DNA of 6,589 bases from Rhizobium sp. Q54. Lineage in GTDB: Bacteria > Pseudomonadota > Alphaproteobacteria > Rhizobiales > Beijerinckiaceae. The notes under the pieces are model-generated. The model searched no databases. It saw nothing but the letters and a program-made list of their open reading frames with translations, and had not been told where the DNA came from. The stretch covers positions 1 to 6,589 of the forward strand of contig CAMDOY010000213.1 of the NCBI GenBank assembly GCA_945903655.1. The letters are read 5' to 3'. This document shows, piece by piece, positions 1-5,617 of this stretch (position 1 is the stretch's first letter; every line of letters begins with the position of its first letter). The translations under genes were made by a program, and so were the position numbers.

Positions 1-240
1 GAGGATCGTTTCCAGCACAGCCGAATTGCGGATGTAGCGCTGGCGGGCGCGCGCAAAGCCGATCAGCTCGATCTCGAAGAGCCCATCGGGTTCGAGCTGG
101 GGGTCGCGCAGGAGATTGCAGAAGATGGGATCGCCATCGAACCGGGGAATGCAGCACCACTGGATGCGCGCGCGTTGATCGACCAGCGCGGCGATGGCGC
201 AATTGCCGAGCACGGCGAGGTCGAGATCTGGCGCAGTCAT
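1..240 (-). CDS. Glycoside hydrolase family 15 protein, N-terminal part (runs off the window)
   Basis: This is the first 80 codons of a minus-strand gene whose 3' end lies beyond base 1. The reading frame is open throughout and begins MTAPDLDLAVLGNCAIAALV. The segment around residues 13-44 (GNCAIAALVD, then WCCIPRFDGDPIFCNLL) is the typical N-terminal signature of the bacterial glucoamylase/trehalase-like GH15 family. These proteins are usually about 600 residues, with an N-terminal beta domain followed by an (alpha/alpha)6 catalytic barrel; only part of the beta domain is here, so catalytic residues cannot be checked. The ATG at 238-240 overlaps the otsB stop codon as ATGA, which implies translational coupling. 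No signal peptide is visible, so the protein is probably cytoplasmic. In alphaproteobacteria such genes commonly sit between otsB and otsA, and otsA may follow outside the window. The substrate (trehalose, maltooligosaccharide or another alpha-glucoside) is not determined. Confidence 0.88.
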   Translation of the reverse strand, partial: MTAPDLDLAVLGNCAIAALVDQRARIQWCCIPRFDGDPIFCNLLRDPQLEPDGLFEIELIGFARARQRYIRNSAVLETIL

Positions 241-1013
241 GGGCGCGCCTCGTGCATCAGCAGGGCGCGCAGGGCGTCCGTATCCGGCAAGACCTGCTGG
301 GCTTGCGTGCGCACTTCGGGAGAACCGATACGCACCGACAGGCCGCCCGCATGGTTCACGAAGACGAAGCCCGCTTCGTCCGTCAGATCATCGCCAAAGA
401 AAACCGGCATGCGCCCTGCGAAGGGGGGCGCGCGCATCAGTTCTGCTATGGCTGTGCCCTTGTCATAGAGCCCGGGCTTCAGCTCGACGACGAACTTGCC
501 CTCCTGCACGGCGAGGCCATCGGCTGGGCTGAAGCGCAGCAGAAAACGCAGCGCCTCCGCGCCAAGCTCAGGCCGCTTGCGATAATGCACCGCCAGCGTG
601 GCGCCCTTGTCCTCCAGCATCAGCCCCTCATGGGCGGCGACGAAATCGCGCAGGGGTTTGCGGGCGTGATCCATGATGCGCGGATCGGCGCGCCGCTCGG
701 CGCCGCTGGCGTCGCGGATCTCGGCGCCGTGCAGGCCGACGGCTGTGAGTTTCAGGGGGGAGAAGATGCGGTCGATATCCCCAAGGGAGCGACCGCTGAC
801 CAGCGCAAGGGCGCCATGGCAGCGCGCGGACAGGCGCTGCAGCAGCGCCCGCAGGTCCCCATCGCTGACCACATCGCGCGGCTCGGGCCTGATCTCAAGC
901 AGCGTGCCGTCCACATCGAAGAACAGCGCCGCGCGCTCAAGGGCTGGCAGCGCGAGGGCGGCGGCGGGCGCGGGTGAGGCTTGGGTCTGGGGCATGAGGC
1001 CGGGCGCAACCAT
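237..1013 (-). CDS. otsB: Trehalose-6-phosphate phosphatase (OtsB)
   Basis: A 258-residue HAD-superfamily phosphatase that removes phosphate from trehalose 6-phosphate, the last step of the OtsA-OtsB route to trehalose in the cytoplasm. All HAD motifs are visible: motif I FFDVDGTLLE with nucleophile D33 and acid/base D35; motif II SGRS at 73-76; motif III lysine in YDKGTA (K185); motif IV GDDLTDE at 207-213. The OtsB cap domain lies at about 95-175 and includes GLHGAEIR and KGATLAVHYR. The length is normal for the family. The ATG at 1013 has no clear Shine-Dalgarno sequence; Met7 (codon at 993-995) is an alternative start, and both leave all motifs intact. The gene is first in a minus-strand operon with the GH15 gene, with a 4-bp overlap. 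An EcfG-type promoter lies about 20-45 bp upstream, suggesting control by the general stress response. Confidence 0.95.
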   Translation of the reverse strand: MVAPGLMPQTQASPAPAAALALPALERAALFFDVDGTLLEIRPEPRDVVSDGDLRALLQRLSARCHGALALVSGRSLGDIDRIFSPLKLTAVGLHGAEIRDASGAERRADPRIMDHARKPLRDFVAAHEGLMLEDKGATLAVHYRKRPELGAEALRFLLRFSPADGLAVQEGKFVVELKPGLYDKGTAIAELMRAPPFAGRMPVFFGDDLTDEAGFVFVNHAGGLSVRIGSPEVRTQAQQVLPDTDALRALLMHEARP

Positions 1014-1031
1014 GGAGAGCGGACAAGGGCC

Positions 1032-1056
1032 AACGCCCCCATGCCCCTCAGGTTCC
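1032..1056 (-). promoter_or_regulatory. Candidate EcfG (general stress sigma factor) promoter of otsB
   Basis: Read on the minus strand, GGAAC (1056-1052) is followed after exactly 16 bases by CGTT (1035-1032). This matches the published alphaproteobacterial EcfG/SigT consensus GGAAC-N16/17-CGTT at every position. Transcription would start around 1023-1027, about 10-14 nt before the otsB ATG at 1013 or about 30 nt before the alternative ATG at 995. The site lies between the upstream terminator and otsB, where a promoter is needed, and trehalose genes are known EcfG targets in several alphaproteobacteria. Use of the site is inferred from sequence only. Confidence 0.72.
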
Positions 1057-1068
1057 GCTCAAGGCGTG

Positions 1069-1098
1069 AAAAAGGGGCGCTGGTGTCCCGGCGCCCCT
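1069..1098 (-). terminator. Rho-independent terminator of the GlcG/HbpS-like gene
   Basis: On the minus strand, an 8-bp perfect stem AGGGGCGC/GCGCCCCT (1098-1091 with 1080-1073) is extended inward by a wobble pair and two G-C pairs, closing a 4-nt loop at 1087-1084. It is followed at once by TTTTT (complement of 1073-1069). It lies 28 bp past the stop codon at 1127 and upstream of the otsB promoter, so it should insulate the two minus-strand units. Confidence 0.85.
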
Positions 1099-1126
1099 GA
1101 GATCGTTTTCGGAATGAAGCGGGCGC

Positions 1127-1558
1127 TCAGCCCGGATCGGCCACAAAGCCCGCGATGTTGATGGCGGAGACGGCGGCGGCCTCGTCATTGTCTGAGGTAT
1201 CACCGGAGACGCCGATGGCGCCAATGATTTTCTTGTTGGCGTCGCGGATCATCACGCCGCCGGGCACGGGCACGATATTGCCGTCGGCGAGGCCGTTCAG
1301 GGCGTTGACGAAATGGGGGCGCTCGGCCGCCATGGTGTTCAGGCGGCGCGAGGGCATGCCAAAAGCGACCGCGCCATAGGCTTTGCCATAGGCCACGCGC
1401 CAGCGCATGAAGGTCGTGCCATCCTCGCTGGCGGCGGCGCGGATGGAGCTATCCGCATCCAGAACCACCACGGACATGGGGTTGAAGTTGTGCTCGCGGC
1501 AATAGGCGAGCGTATCGGCGAGCAGCTTCTGCGCCACGGCGAGCGTTAATGCGGACAT
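1127..1558 (-). CDS. GlcG/HbpS family (DUF336) heme-binding-type protein
   Basis: A 143-residue single-domain protein of the GlcG/HbpS family (Pfam PF03928). Members form small oligomeric alpha/beta proteins; Streptomyces HbpS binds heme, and GlcG is encoded in the E. coli glycolate operon, but most have no proven function. Family hallmarks seen here are VVLDADSSIR near residues 31-40, PGGVMIRD at 99-106, and IGAIGVSGDTSDNDE at 112-126 near the C-terminus. There is no signal peptide, so it is probably cytoplasmic. The ATG at 1556-1558 is chosen because AAGGGGG lies about 5 nt upstream and the family homology begins at this Met; an in-frame ATG at 1615 would add 19 unconserved residues. The gene is transcribed divergently from the class II aldolase and ends in its own terminator, so it is a single-gene unit. 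Whether this member binds heme cannot be judged from sequence. Confidence 0.88.
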   Translation of the reverse strand: MSALTLAVAQKLLADTLAYCREHNFNPMSVVVLDADSSIRAAASEDGTTFMRWRVAYGKAYGAVAFGMPSRRLNTMAAERPHFVNALNGLADGNIVPVPGGVMIRDANKKIIGAIGVSGDTSDNDEAAAVSAINIAGFVADPG

Positions 1559-1643
1559 GTGACCCCCTTGAGTTGAACCGGGGGGAGTGTTCGCAAGCCC
1601 GGGGCCTCTCGTCAACCCGGCGCGCCGATGTTACCTGTGACCC
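1559..1643. promoter_or_regulatory. Divergent intergenic region between the GlcG/HbpS-like and aldolase genes
   Basis: This 85-bp gap must hold the promoters of both divergent genes. It contains the Shine-Dalgarno sequence of the minus-strand gene (AAGGGGG on the minus strand, about 1563-1569). No convincing -35/-10 pair, EcfG-type site or clean operator palindrome was seen; the C-run/G-run complementarity around 1563-1585 looks compositional. Confidence 0.4.
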
Positions 1644-2303
1644 ATGAAGGGCATCGACCTCCGCCAACAACTCATCGCCCATGCGCGATCCCTCACCACC
1701 CTGGGCCTCACCCAGGGAACCTCGGGCAATCTGAGCGCCCGGGTGGGGGACGCCATGCTCATCACCCCCAGCGGCGTGGCCTACGAGACACTGACGCCCG
1801 CCTCGCTGGCGCTCATGCCGCTGGATGGCGGCGGTGCCTTCGAAGGGCTGCTGAAGCCCTCCAGCGAATGGCGGTTTCATCTGGATATTTTGCTGGCGCG
1901 GCCGGATGTTGGGGCGGTGGTCCATGCCCATTCCACCTACGCCACGGTTCTGTCGATCCTGCGGCGGCCCATCAAGGCCGTGCATTACATGATCGCGGCT
2001 TTTGGCGGCCCGGAGATCGCCTGCACGGATTACGCGCCCTTCGGCACGCAGGAGCTTTCGGAACTGGTGATCGAGGGTCTGGGGCCGCGCCACGGCGTCT
2101 TGCTGGGCAACCACGGCATGATCGCCACAGGCGCCACTCTGGCGGAGGCCATGCACCGGGCGGTGGAGCTGGAGACGCTCGCGCGGCAAAGCTATCTGGC
2201 TGGGCTCGCGGGAACCCCGGTCATCCTGCCAGACGAGGAAATCATGCGCTGCGTCGAGCGCTTCAAGAGCTACGGCCCGAAGGCGCAGGACGGCGAGGCC
2301 TGA
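1644..2303 (+). CDS. Class II aldolase/adducin family protein (fuculose-phosphate aldolase-like)
   Basis: A 219-residue zinc-dependent class II aldolase, close in length to E. coli L-fuculose-1-phosphate aldolase (FucA, 215 aa). Visible motifs are GTSGNLS (25-31) and TPSG (41-44) for phosphate binding, PSSEWRFH with catalytic E75, VVHAHS with H94 and H96, and GNHG with H157. These match FucA E73, H92, H94 and H155 with a constant offset of two, and Y115 matches FucA Y113. The metal site is therefore complete and the enzyme is probably active, cleaving a sugar phosphate to dihydroxyacetone phosphate and an aldehyde or catalysing a related decarboxylation or epimerisation. The substrate is not readable: no kinase, isomerase or transporter for fucose or rhamnose is adjacent. 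The ATG at 1644 has no strong Shine-Dalgarno sequence. The gene is divergent from the GlcG/HbpS-like gene and convergent with gloA, with 21 bp between stop codons. Confidence 0.9.
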   Translation: MKGIDLRQQLIAHARSLTTLGLTQGTSGNLSARVGDAMLITPSGVAYETLTPASLALMPLDGGGAFEGLLKPSSEWRFHLDILLARPDVGAVVHAHSTYATVLSILRRPIKAVHYMIAAFGGPEIACTDYAPFGTQELSELVIEGLGPRHGVLLGNHGMIATGATLAEAMHRAVELETLARQSYLAGLAGTPVILPDEEIMRCVERFKSYGPKAQDGEA

Positions 2304-2324
2304 GCGGCCCCGCCCCGGAACCGA

Positions 2325-2765
2325 TCACCAGACCCCGGTATTGGCCATGGAGACCCAGGGCTCCTGCGGCGGCAGGGCGTCGCCTTTCTGCAGCAGTTCG
2401 ATGGAGATATTGTCGGGGGAGCGGATGAAGGCCATGCGGCCCTCGCGCGGGGGGCGGTTGATGGTGACGCCCGCCTTCATCAGGCGGTCACAGAGCGCAT
2501 AGATGTCATCGACTTCGTAGGCGAGATGGCCGAAATTGCGCCCACCCGTATAGGCCTCGGGATCCCAATTGTAGGTCAGCTCGACGAGGGGCGCCTTGCG
2601 CTCCGTGCCGGAGGCGACATCCTCGGGGGCCGCGAGGAAGATCAGGGTGAAGCGGCCCTGCTGGCTTTCCACCCGCCGCACCTCCTCAAGGCCAAGCTTG
2701 CGGCAGTAAAAATCAAGGGCGTCATCGACATTGGACACCCGGACCATGGTATGCAGATAGCGCAT
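2325..2765 (-). CDS. gloA: Lactoylglutathione lyase (glyoxalase I)
   Basis: A 146-residue glyoxalase I that converts the methylglyoxal-glutathione hemithioacetal to S-lactoylglutathione in the cytoplasm, the first step of methylglyoxal detoxification. The sequence aligns with E. coli GlxI from residue 1 (MRYLHTMVRVSNVDDALDFY). The four metal ligands are present as H5, E62 (VELTYNW), H80 (FGHLAYEVDD) and E123 (SIELLQ), corresponding to E. coli H5, E56, H74 and E122. The shift of six comes from an insertion near residues 50-58 (ASGTERKAP), before E62. The tail after residue 125 (DALPPQEPWVSMANTGVW) is longer than and unlike that of E. coli, and is common in alphaproteobacterial GloA. GGAG lies 8 nt upstream of the ATG at 2765, supporting this start. 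The gene is divergent from the metal transporter gene; the partner glyoxalase II is not in the window. Confidence 0.95.
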   Translation of the reverse strand: MRYLHTMVRVSNVDDALDFYCRKLGLEEVRRVESQQGRFTLIFLAAPEDVASGTERKAPLVELTYNWDPEAYTGGRNFGHLAYEVDDIYALCDRLMKAGVTINRPPREGRMAFIRSPDNISIELLQKGDALPPQEPWVSMANTGVW

Positions 2766-2803
2766 TGTTCAGTCTCCGACTCGGAACGTGCCGCAAGGAT
2801 CAT

Positions 2804-2820
2804 CCATTCCGCAGGAATGG
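2804..2820. repeat. Perfect 7-bp inverted repeat between gloA and the CDF transporter gene
   Basis: CCATTCCGCAGGAATGG: 7-bp arms around a 3-bp centre, in the 89-bp divergent gap. The centre lies 47 bp from the gloA start and 43 bp from the transporter start, so one bound regulator could affect both genes. No T-run follows on either strand, so it is not an intrinsic terminator. Its role as an operator is inferred. Confidence 0.5.
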
Positions 2821-2854
2821 CAAGCCTCATCCCCCTCGAACCCGGCCCTGACCC

Positions 2855-4237
2855 ATGACCGACGCCGACGCCCTCAAGGAGAAATCCGCCCTCGCCTCCA
2901 TCACGGCGAGCGCCCTGCTGACGCTCGGCAAGCTGGTTGCGGGCCTGTTCTCGGGGTCTCTGGCGCTGATCTCGGAGGCGGGCCACGGGTTGCTCGATAC
3001 GGGCGCGACGATCCTGACCTATTTCGCCATCCGCGCCTCCGGCAAGCCCGCCGACGAGGAGCATCACTATGGCCATGGCAAGGTGGAGGCTGTGGCGGCG
3101 CTGGCGGAGACAGGCCTGCTGATCGTCCTTTCCGGCTTCGTCCTGATCGAGGCCGTGCGCCGCCTTGTGGGCCATCAGGCCGACCCCGTCGAGGCGACCT
3201 GGCCGGTCTTCGCGGTGCTGGTGGTGTCCATCGTGGTGGATCTCGTGCGCTGGCGCTCCCTCAGCGCCATCGCCGAAGAGACCAAGAGCGACGCGCTGGC
3301 GGCGGACGCCCTGCATTTCTCCAGCGATCTCGTCGCCTCCGTCTGCGTGCTGCTGGGGCTCGCCGCCTCGCGCTACGGGTATCATCAGGGCGATGCGCTG
3401 GCCGCCATCGGCGTGTCGGTCTTCATCGCCATCGCGGGCTATCGGCTGGGGCGGCGCACCATCGACACCCTGGTGGACGCGGCGCCCAAGGGCCTCGCGG
3501 ACCAGATCCGCGCCAGCGTGGAGGCGGTGACGGGCGTGGTGAATGTGGAGAGCGTGCGCCTGCGCCCCGCTGGTCCGCAGGTGCTGGGCGAAGTCGGCAT
3601 CATGGTCCCACGCAGCATGCCGCTGGAGCGGGTGGCCCATGTGAAGCAGGAGGTCACCGCCGCCATCGCGCTGGTGGCGCCGGAGGCCAATGTCACCATC
3701 ACCGCCAACCCGATCGCGCTCGATGACGAGAGCGCCCTGGAGCTGGTGCTGCTGATCGCGGCACGGCGCAGGCTCGCGATCCACCATGTCACCGTGCAGG
3801 AAATCAACGGCGTCAAGGCGGTGAGCCTCGATCTGGAGCTGGATGGGAGGATGACCCTGGGCCAGGCCCATGAAATCGCCTCCTCCCTCGAGGAGGCCAT
3901 CGAGGCGGAGCTGGGGCCGGGGGTGGAGGTGGAGACCCATGTGGAGCCGCTGGAGATCGCCGAACTCAGCGGCCGCGACGTCACCGCCGACAAGGCCGCC
4001 GCCATCGAAGCGGTGCTGGTCGCAGCCGCGCAAGAGGGCGGCGTGATCAGCGATGTCCATGACGTCAGGGTGCGGGAGACGCCGAACGGGCTCGTGGTGA
4101 ACTACCATTGCCGGGCGGATCAGGCGCTGACTGTGGATCAGGTGCACGACGCCGTGGATGAGCTGGACCGCCGCGCACGCCGCGCGGAAGCGACGATCTC
4201 GCGCATTGTCGGCCATGCCGAGCCCTTGCTGGGCTAA
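2855..4237 (+). CDS. Cation diffusion facilitator (CDF) metal transporter with extended C-terminal tail
   Basis: A 460-residue inner-membrane metal/proton antiporter of the CDF family (YiiP/ZitB type), which exports divalent cations such as Zn2+. Six hydrophobic segments lie at about 12-33, 38-60, 78-101, 114-134, 150-171 and 180-196. The transport site is of the H-D-H-D type: HxxxD in TM2 (H44, D48 in EAGHGLLDTGA) and HxxxD in TM5 (H154, D158 in LHFSSDLVA), a pattern usual in zinc-selective members. The TM2-TM3 loop carries the family motif HHYGHGKVEA (70-79). Typical members are about 300 aa; here the cytoplasmic tail is about 250 residues and appears to contain three tandem CDF dimerisation-type domains (about 210-287, 293-366 and 375-456). 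The ATG at 2855 has no clear Shine-Dalgarno sequence but places TM1 as expected. The gene is divergent from gloA. Metal specificity is inferred. Confidence 0.92.
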   Translation: MTDADALKEKSALASITASALLTLGKLVAGLFSGSLALISEAGHGLLDTGATILTYFAIRASGKPADEEHHYGHGKVEAVAALAETGLLIVLSGFVLIEAVRRLVGHQADPVEATWPVFAVLVVSIVVDLVRWRSLSAIAEETKSDALAADALHFSSDLVASVCVLLGLAASRYGYHQGDALAAIGVSVFIAIAGYRLGRRTIDTLVDAAPKGLADQIRASVEAVTGVVNVESVRLRPAGPQVLGEVGIMVPRSMPLERVAHVKQEVTAAIALVAPEANVTITANPIALDDESALELVLLIAARRRLAIHHVTVQEINGVKAVSLDLELDGRMTLGQAHEIASSLEEAIEAELGPGVEVETHVEPLEIAELSGRDVTADKAAAIEAVLVAAAQEGGVISDVHDVRVRETPNGLVVNYHCRADQALTVDQVHDAVDELDRRARRAEATISRIVGHAEPLLG

Positions 4238-4258
4238 GGACCTGCCTGAAAATTGGTC

Positions 4259-4292
4259 AGCGTCGCCGATTTGCGATAGGTAAGGCGACGCT
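4259..4292 (+). repeat. 9-bp inverted repeat in the leader of the MFS gene
   Basis: AGCGTCGCC (4259-4267) and GGCGACGCT (4284-4292) are perfect inverted copies separated by 16 bases, in the 66-bp gap between the CDF gene and the MFS gene. As RNA it would form a GC-rich hairpin 11 nt upstream of the first MFS ATG. The following bases (TCCTGCGATTC) lack a T-run, so it is not a standard intrinsic terminator. It may be an operator, a weak terminator for the upstream gene or a structured leader. Confidence 0.45.
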
Positions 4293-4303
4293 TCCTGCGA
4301 TTC

Positions 4304-5524
4304 ATGAGATCAACAATGTCCACCCTGAAGTCGCGCCCCGTTCTTATCTTGATCGCCGGATTTCTGGTGCTGTTCATCGGAGGCGGGGCGAGACTCGCTA
4401 TCGGGCTCACGCTGAAGCCCATGGTCGAGGAACTCGGCTGGGGGCGCAGCGAGCTCGGCGTGACCGTCGCGGTGTTTCAGGTGGTCACCGCCATCGCCAT
4501 GTTTTACGCGGGAAAAATCGCGGACACTATGAGCCTTCGTCTGGTGCTTGGGGGTGGCGTGGCTCTGGGTGGGCTCACCATCGGCGCCATGTGCCTTGTC
4601 ACCGAACCCTGGCACGCCTTCCTGCTCTATGGCGTTGCTTTCGCCATCGGCAATGGGGTCGCGGCGACCACGCCGGTCGCGGTCATGGTCACGCGCGCCT
4701 ATCCCCAGAAATCCGGCATGGCGAACGCCATCGCGCTGGGGGGCATGAGCGTGGGCCAATTGGTGGTGATCGCCGTGCTCGCGGCGGTGATGGTCAGCAT
4801 CGGCTGGCGCTCGGTCTATATCTGGTTGGGCGCGGCCCATTTCATCCTGATCCCGCTGATCCTCGCCGCCGTGCCCGGTCGAGAGGCCTCAGCCCAGGCC
4901 CGCAGCGCGGCATCGCAACAGGGCATGACCCTGCGCGAGGCCTCCCGCACGAAACAATTCTGGCTGCTGATCGGGATTTTCGCCATCTGCGGTTTCGACG
5001 ATTTCTTCGTCACCACCCATGTGGTCGCCTTCGCGCAGGACCGGGGGCTGGACGCCTATGTGGCGGGGAATCTGCTGGCCGCCATGGGCATCGTCGGCCT
5101 GATGGGCGTGATTCTGGCGGGTGGTTGGGGCGACAAGTCCGGCCCCATCGCGCCCACCATCGCCACCTTCGTGGCGCGGGTGGCCGTGTTCGGGCTGGTG
5201 GCGGTGGATCAGTCGCAGCTGTCGGTCATGATCTTCGCGCTGGTCTTCGGCGTGAGCTTTCTGGCCACCGCGCCGCTGACGGTGCTGTTCATCCGCGACA
5301 GTTTCGGCACGCGCAATCTCGGCGCCATCGGCGGCCTGATCGTCATGGTCCATCACATGTGCGGGGGATTGGGCGCCTATATCGGCGCGGTGGTCTTCGA
5401 TGGGACCGGCTCTTATGACCTAGTCTTCATCGTCATGTGCGTGGCCTCCCTGGCCGCCGCCCTCTTCACCTGGGCGCTCTCCCGGGCAGGACCGGCGGAC
5501 CCCTCATTGGCGGGCGCGCGATAG
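4304..5524 (+). CDS. Major facilitator superfamily permease (monocarboxylate/oxalate-like type)
   Basis: A 406-residue inner-membrane protein with about twelve hydrophobic segments, the normal MFS size. MFS motif A is recognisable after TM2 as AGKIADTMSLRLVL (69-82), and a degenerate copy, AGGWGDKSGP, occurs at the matching position in the second half. A central hydrophilic loop (about 193-216) separates the two six-helix halves. The N-terminal pattern GGGARLAIGLTLKPMVEELGWGRSEL resembles OxlT/monocarboxylate-porter-like permeases, suggesting an organic-anion or small-metabolite substrate, but this is not certain. The ATG at 4304 lacks a Shine-Dalgarno sequence; Met5 (ATG at 4316) has a weak GAGA about 8 nt upstream and may be the true start. 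It follows the CDF gene on the same strand after 66 bp containing an inverted repeat, so co-transcription is possible but unproven. Confidence 0.88.
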   Translation: MRSTMSTLKSRPVLILIAGFLVLFIGGGARLAIGLTLKPMVEELGWGRSELGVTVAVFQVVTAIAMFYAGKIADTMSLRLVLGGGVALGGLTIGAMCLVTEPWHAFLLYGVAFAIGNGVAATTPVAVMVTRAYPQKSGMANAIALGGMSVGQLVVIAVLAAVMVSIGWRSVYIWLGAAHFILIPLILAAVPGREASAQARSAASQQGMTLREASRTKQFWLLIGIFAICGFDDFFVTTHVVAFAQDRGLDAYVAGNLLAAMGIVGLMGVILAGGWGDKSGPIAPTIATFVARVAVFGLVAVDQSQLSVMIFALVFGVSFLATAPLTVLFIRDSFGTRNLGAIGGLIVMVHHMCGGLGAYIGAVVFDGTGSYDLVFIVMCVASLAAALFTWALSRAGPADPSLAGAR

Positions 5525-5537
5525 GCCCGGCCAGGAC

Positions 5538-5567
5538 TTGACAACCCCTGCATATTTGTTAGTGAAT
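5538..5567 (+). promoter_or_regulatory. Candidate sigma-70-type promoter of the LplT/Aas-like gene
   Basis: A perfect TTGACA -35 hexamer (5538-5543) is followed after 18 bp by GTGAAT (5562-5567), a 3-of-6 match to TATAAT. The A/T-rich stretch at 5551-5570 stands out from the GC-rich surroundings. The -10 assignment is weak; the -35 is clear. The leader to the ATG at 5618 would be about 45 nt. Confidence 0.55.
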
Positions 5568-5577
5568 ATTCACTCAC
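5558..5577. promoter_or_regulatory. TetR-type operator palindrome overlapping the promoter
   Basis: GTTAGTGAATATTCACTCAC is a 20-bp palindrome in which nine of ten base pairs are symmetric; the inner 14 bp (5561-5574, AGTGAATATTCACT) are perfect. Size, even symmetry and the TGAATATTCA core resemble operators of TetR-family repressors, including the TGAATGA...TCATTCA class recognised by Bacillus FadR. It covers the presumed -10 region, a position suited to repression. No TetR gene is present in the window, so the regulator must be encoded elsewhere. Confidence 0.65.
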
Positions 5578-5617
5578 GTCATAACAAGGGCGTCAAGAGG
5601 GTGCGGGGACGGCGGTC

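Noticed and set aside
252..977. Plus-strand open frame of 241 codons opposite otsB
   Set aside because: No recognisable domain, and otsB on the minus strand has all four HAD motifs.
1559..1615. N-terminal extension of the GlcG/HbpS-like protein from the ATG at 1615
   Set aside because: The extra 19 residues (GPGLANTPPGSTQGG-like) are not family-like, and a good Shine-Dalgarno sequence sits right before the ATG at 1558.
1449..2189. Minus-strand open frame of 246 codons spanning the aldolase and the start of the GlcG-like gene
   Set aside because: It crosses a divergent promoter region and opposes a gene with complete catalytic motifs; composition is typical of a shadow frame.
2294..2312. GGCC-TGAGC-GGCC hairpin between the convergent aldolase and gloA genes as a bidirectional terminator
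   Set aside because: Short interrupted stem with no T-run on either strand; likely chance in GC-rich DNA.
2306..2330. GGAAC near 2306 and 2783 as further EcfG promoters
   Set aside because: No CGTT (or GTT) at 16-17 bp spacing downstream.
2642..4216. Long minus-strand open frame of 524 codons opposite the CDF transporter gene
   Set aside because: Its translation is rich in H, D, Q, R and G in the manner of antisense frames of GC-rich genes, shows no known domain, and lies over a well-supported CDF gene and the gloA start.
4221..4235. AGCCC-TTGCT-GGGCT hairpin across the CDF stop codon as a terminator
   Set aside because: Only a 5-bp stem and no T-run afterwards; not enough for an intrinsic terminator.
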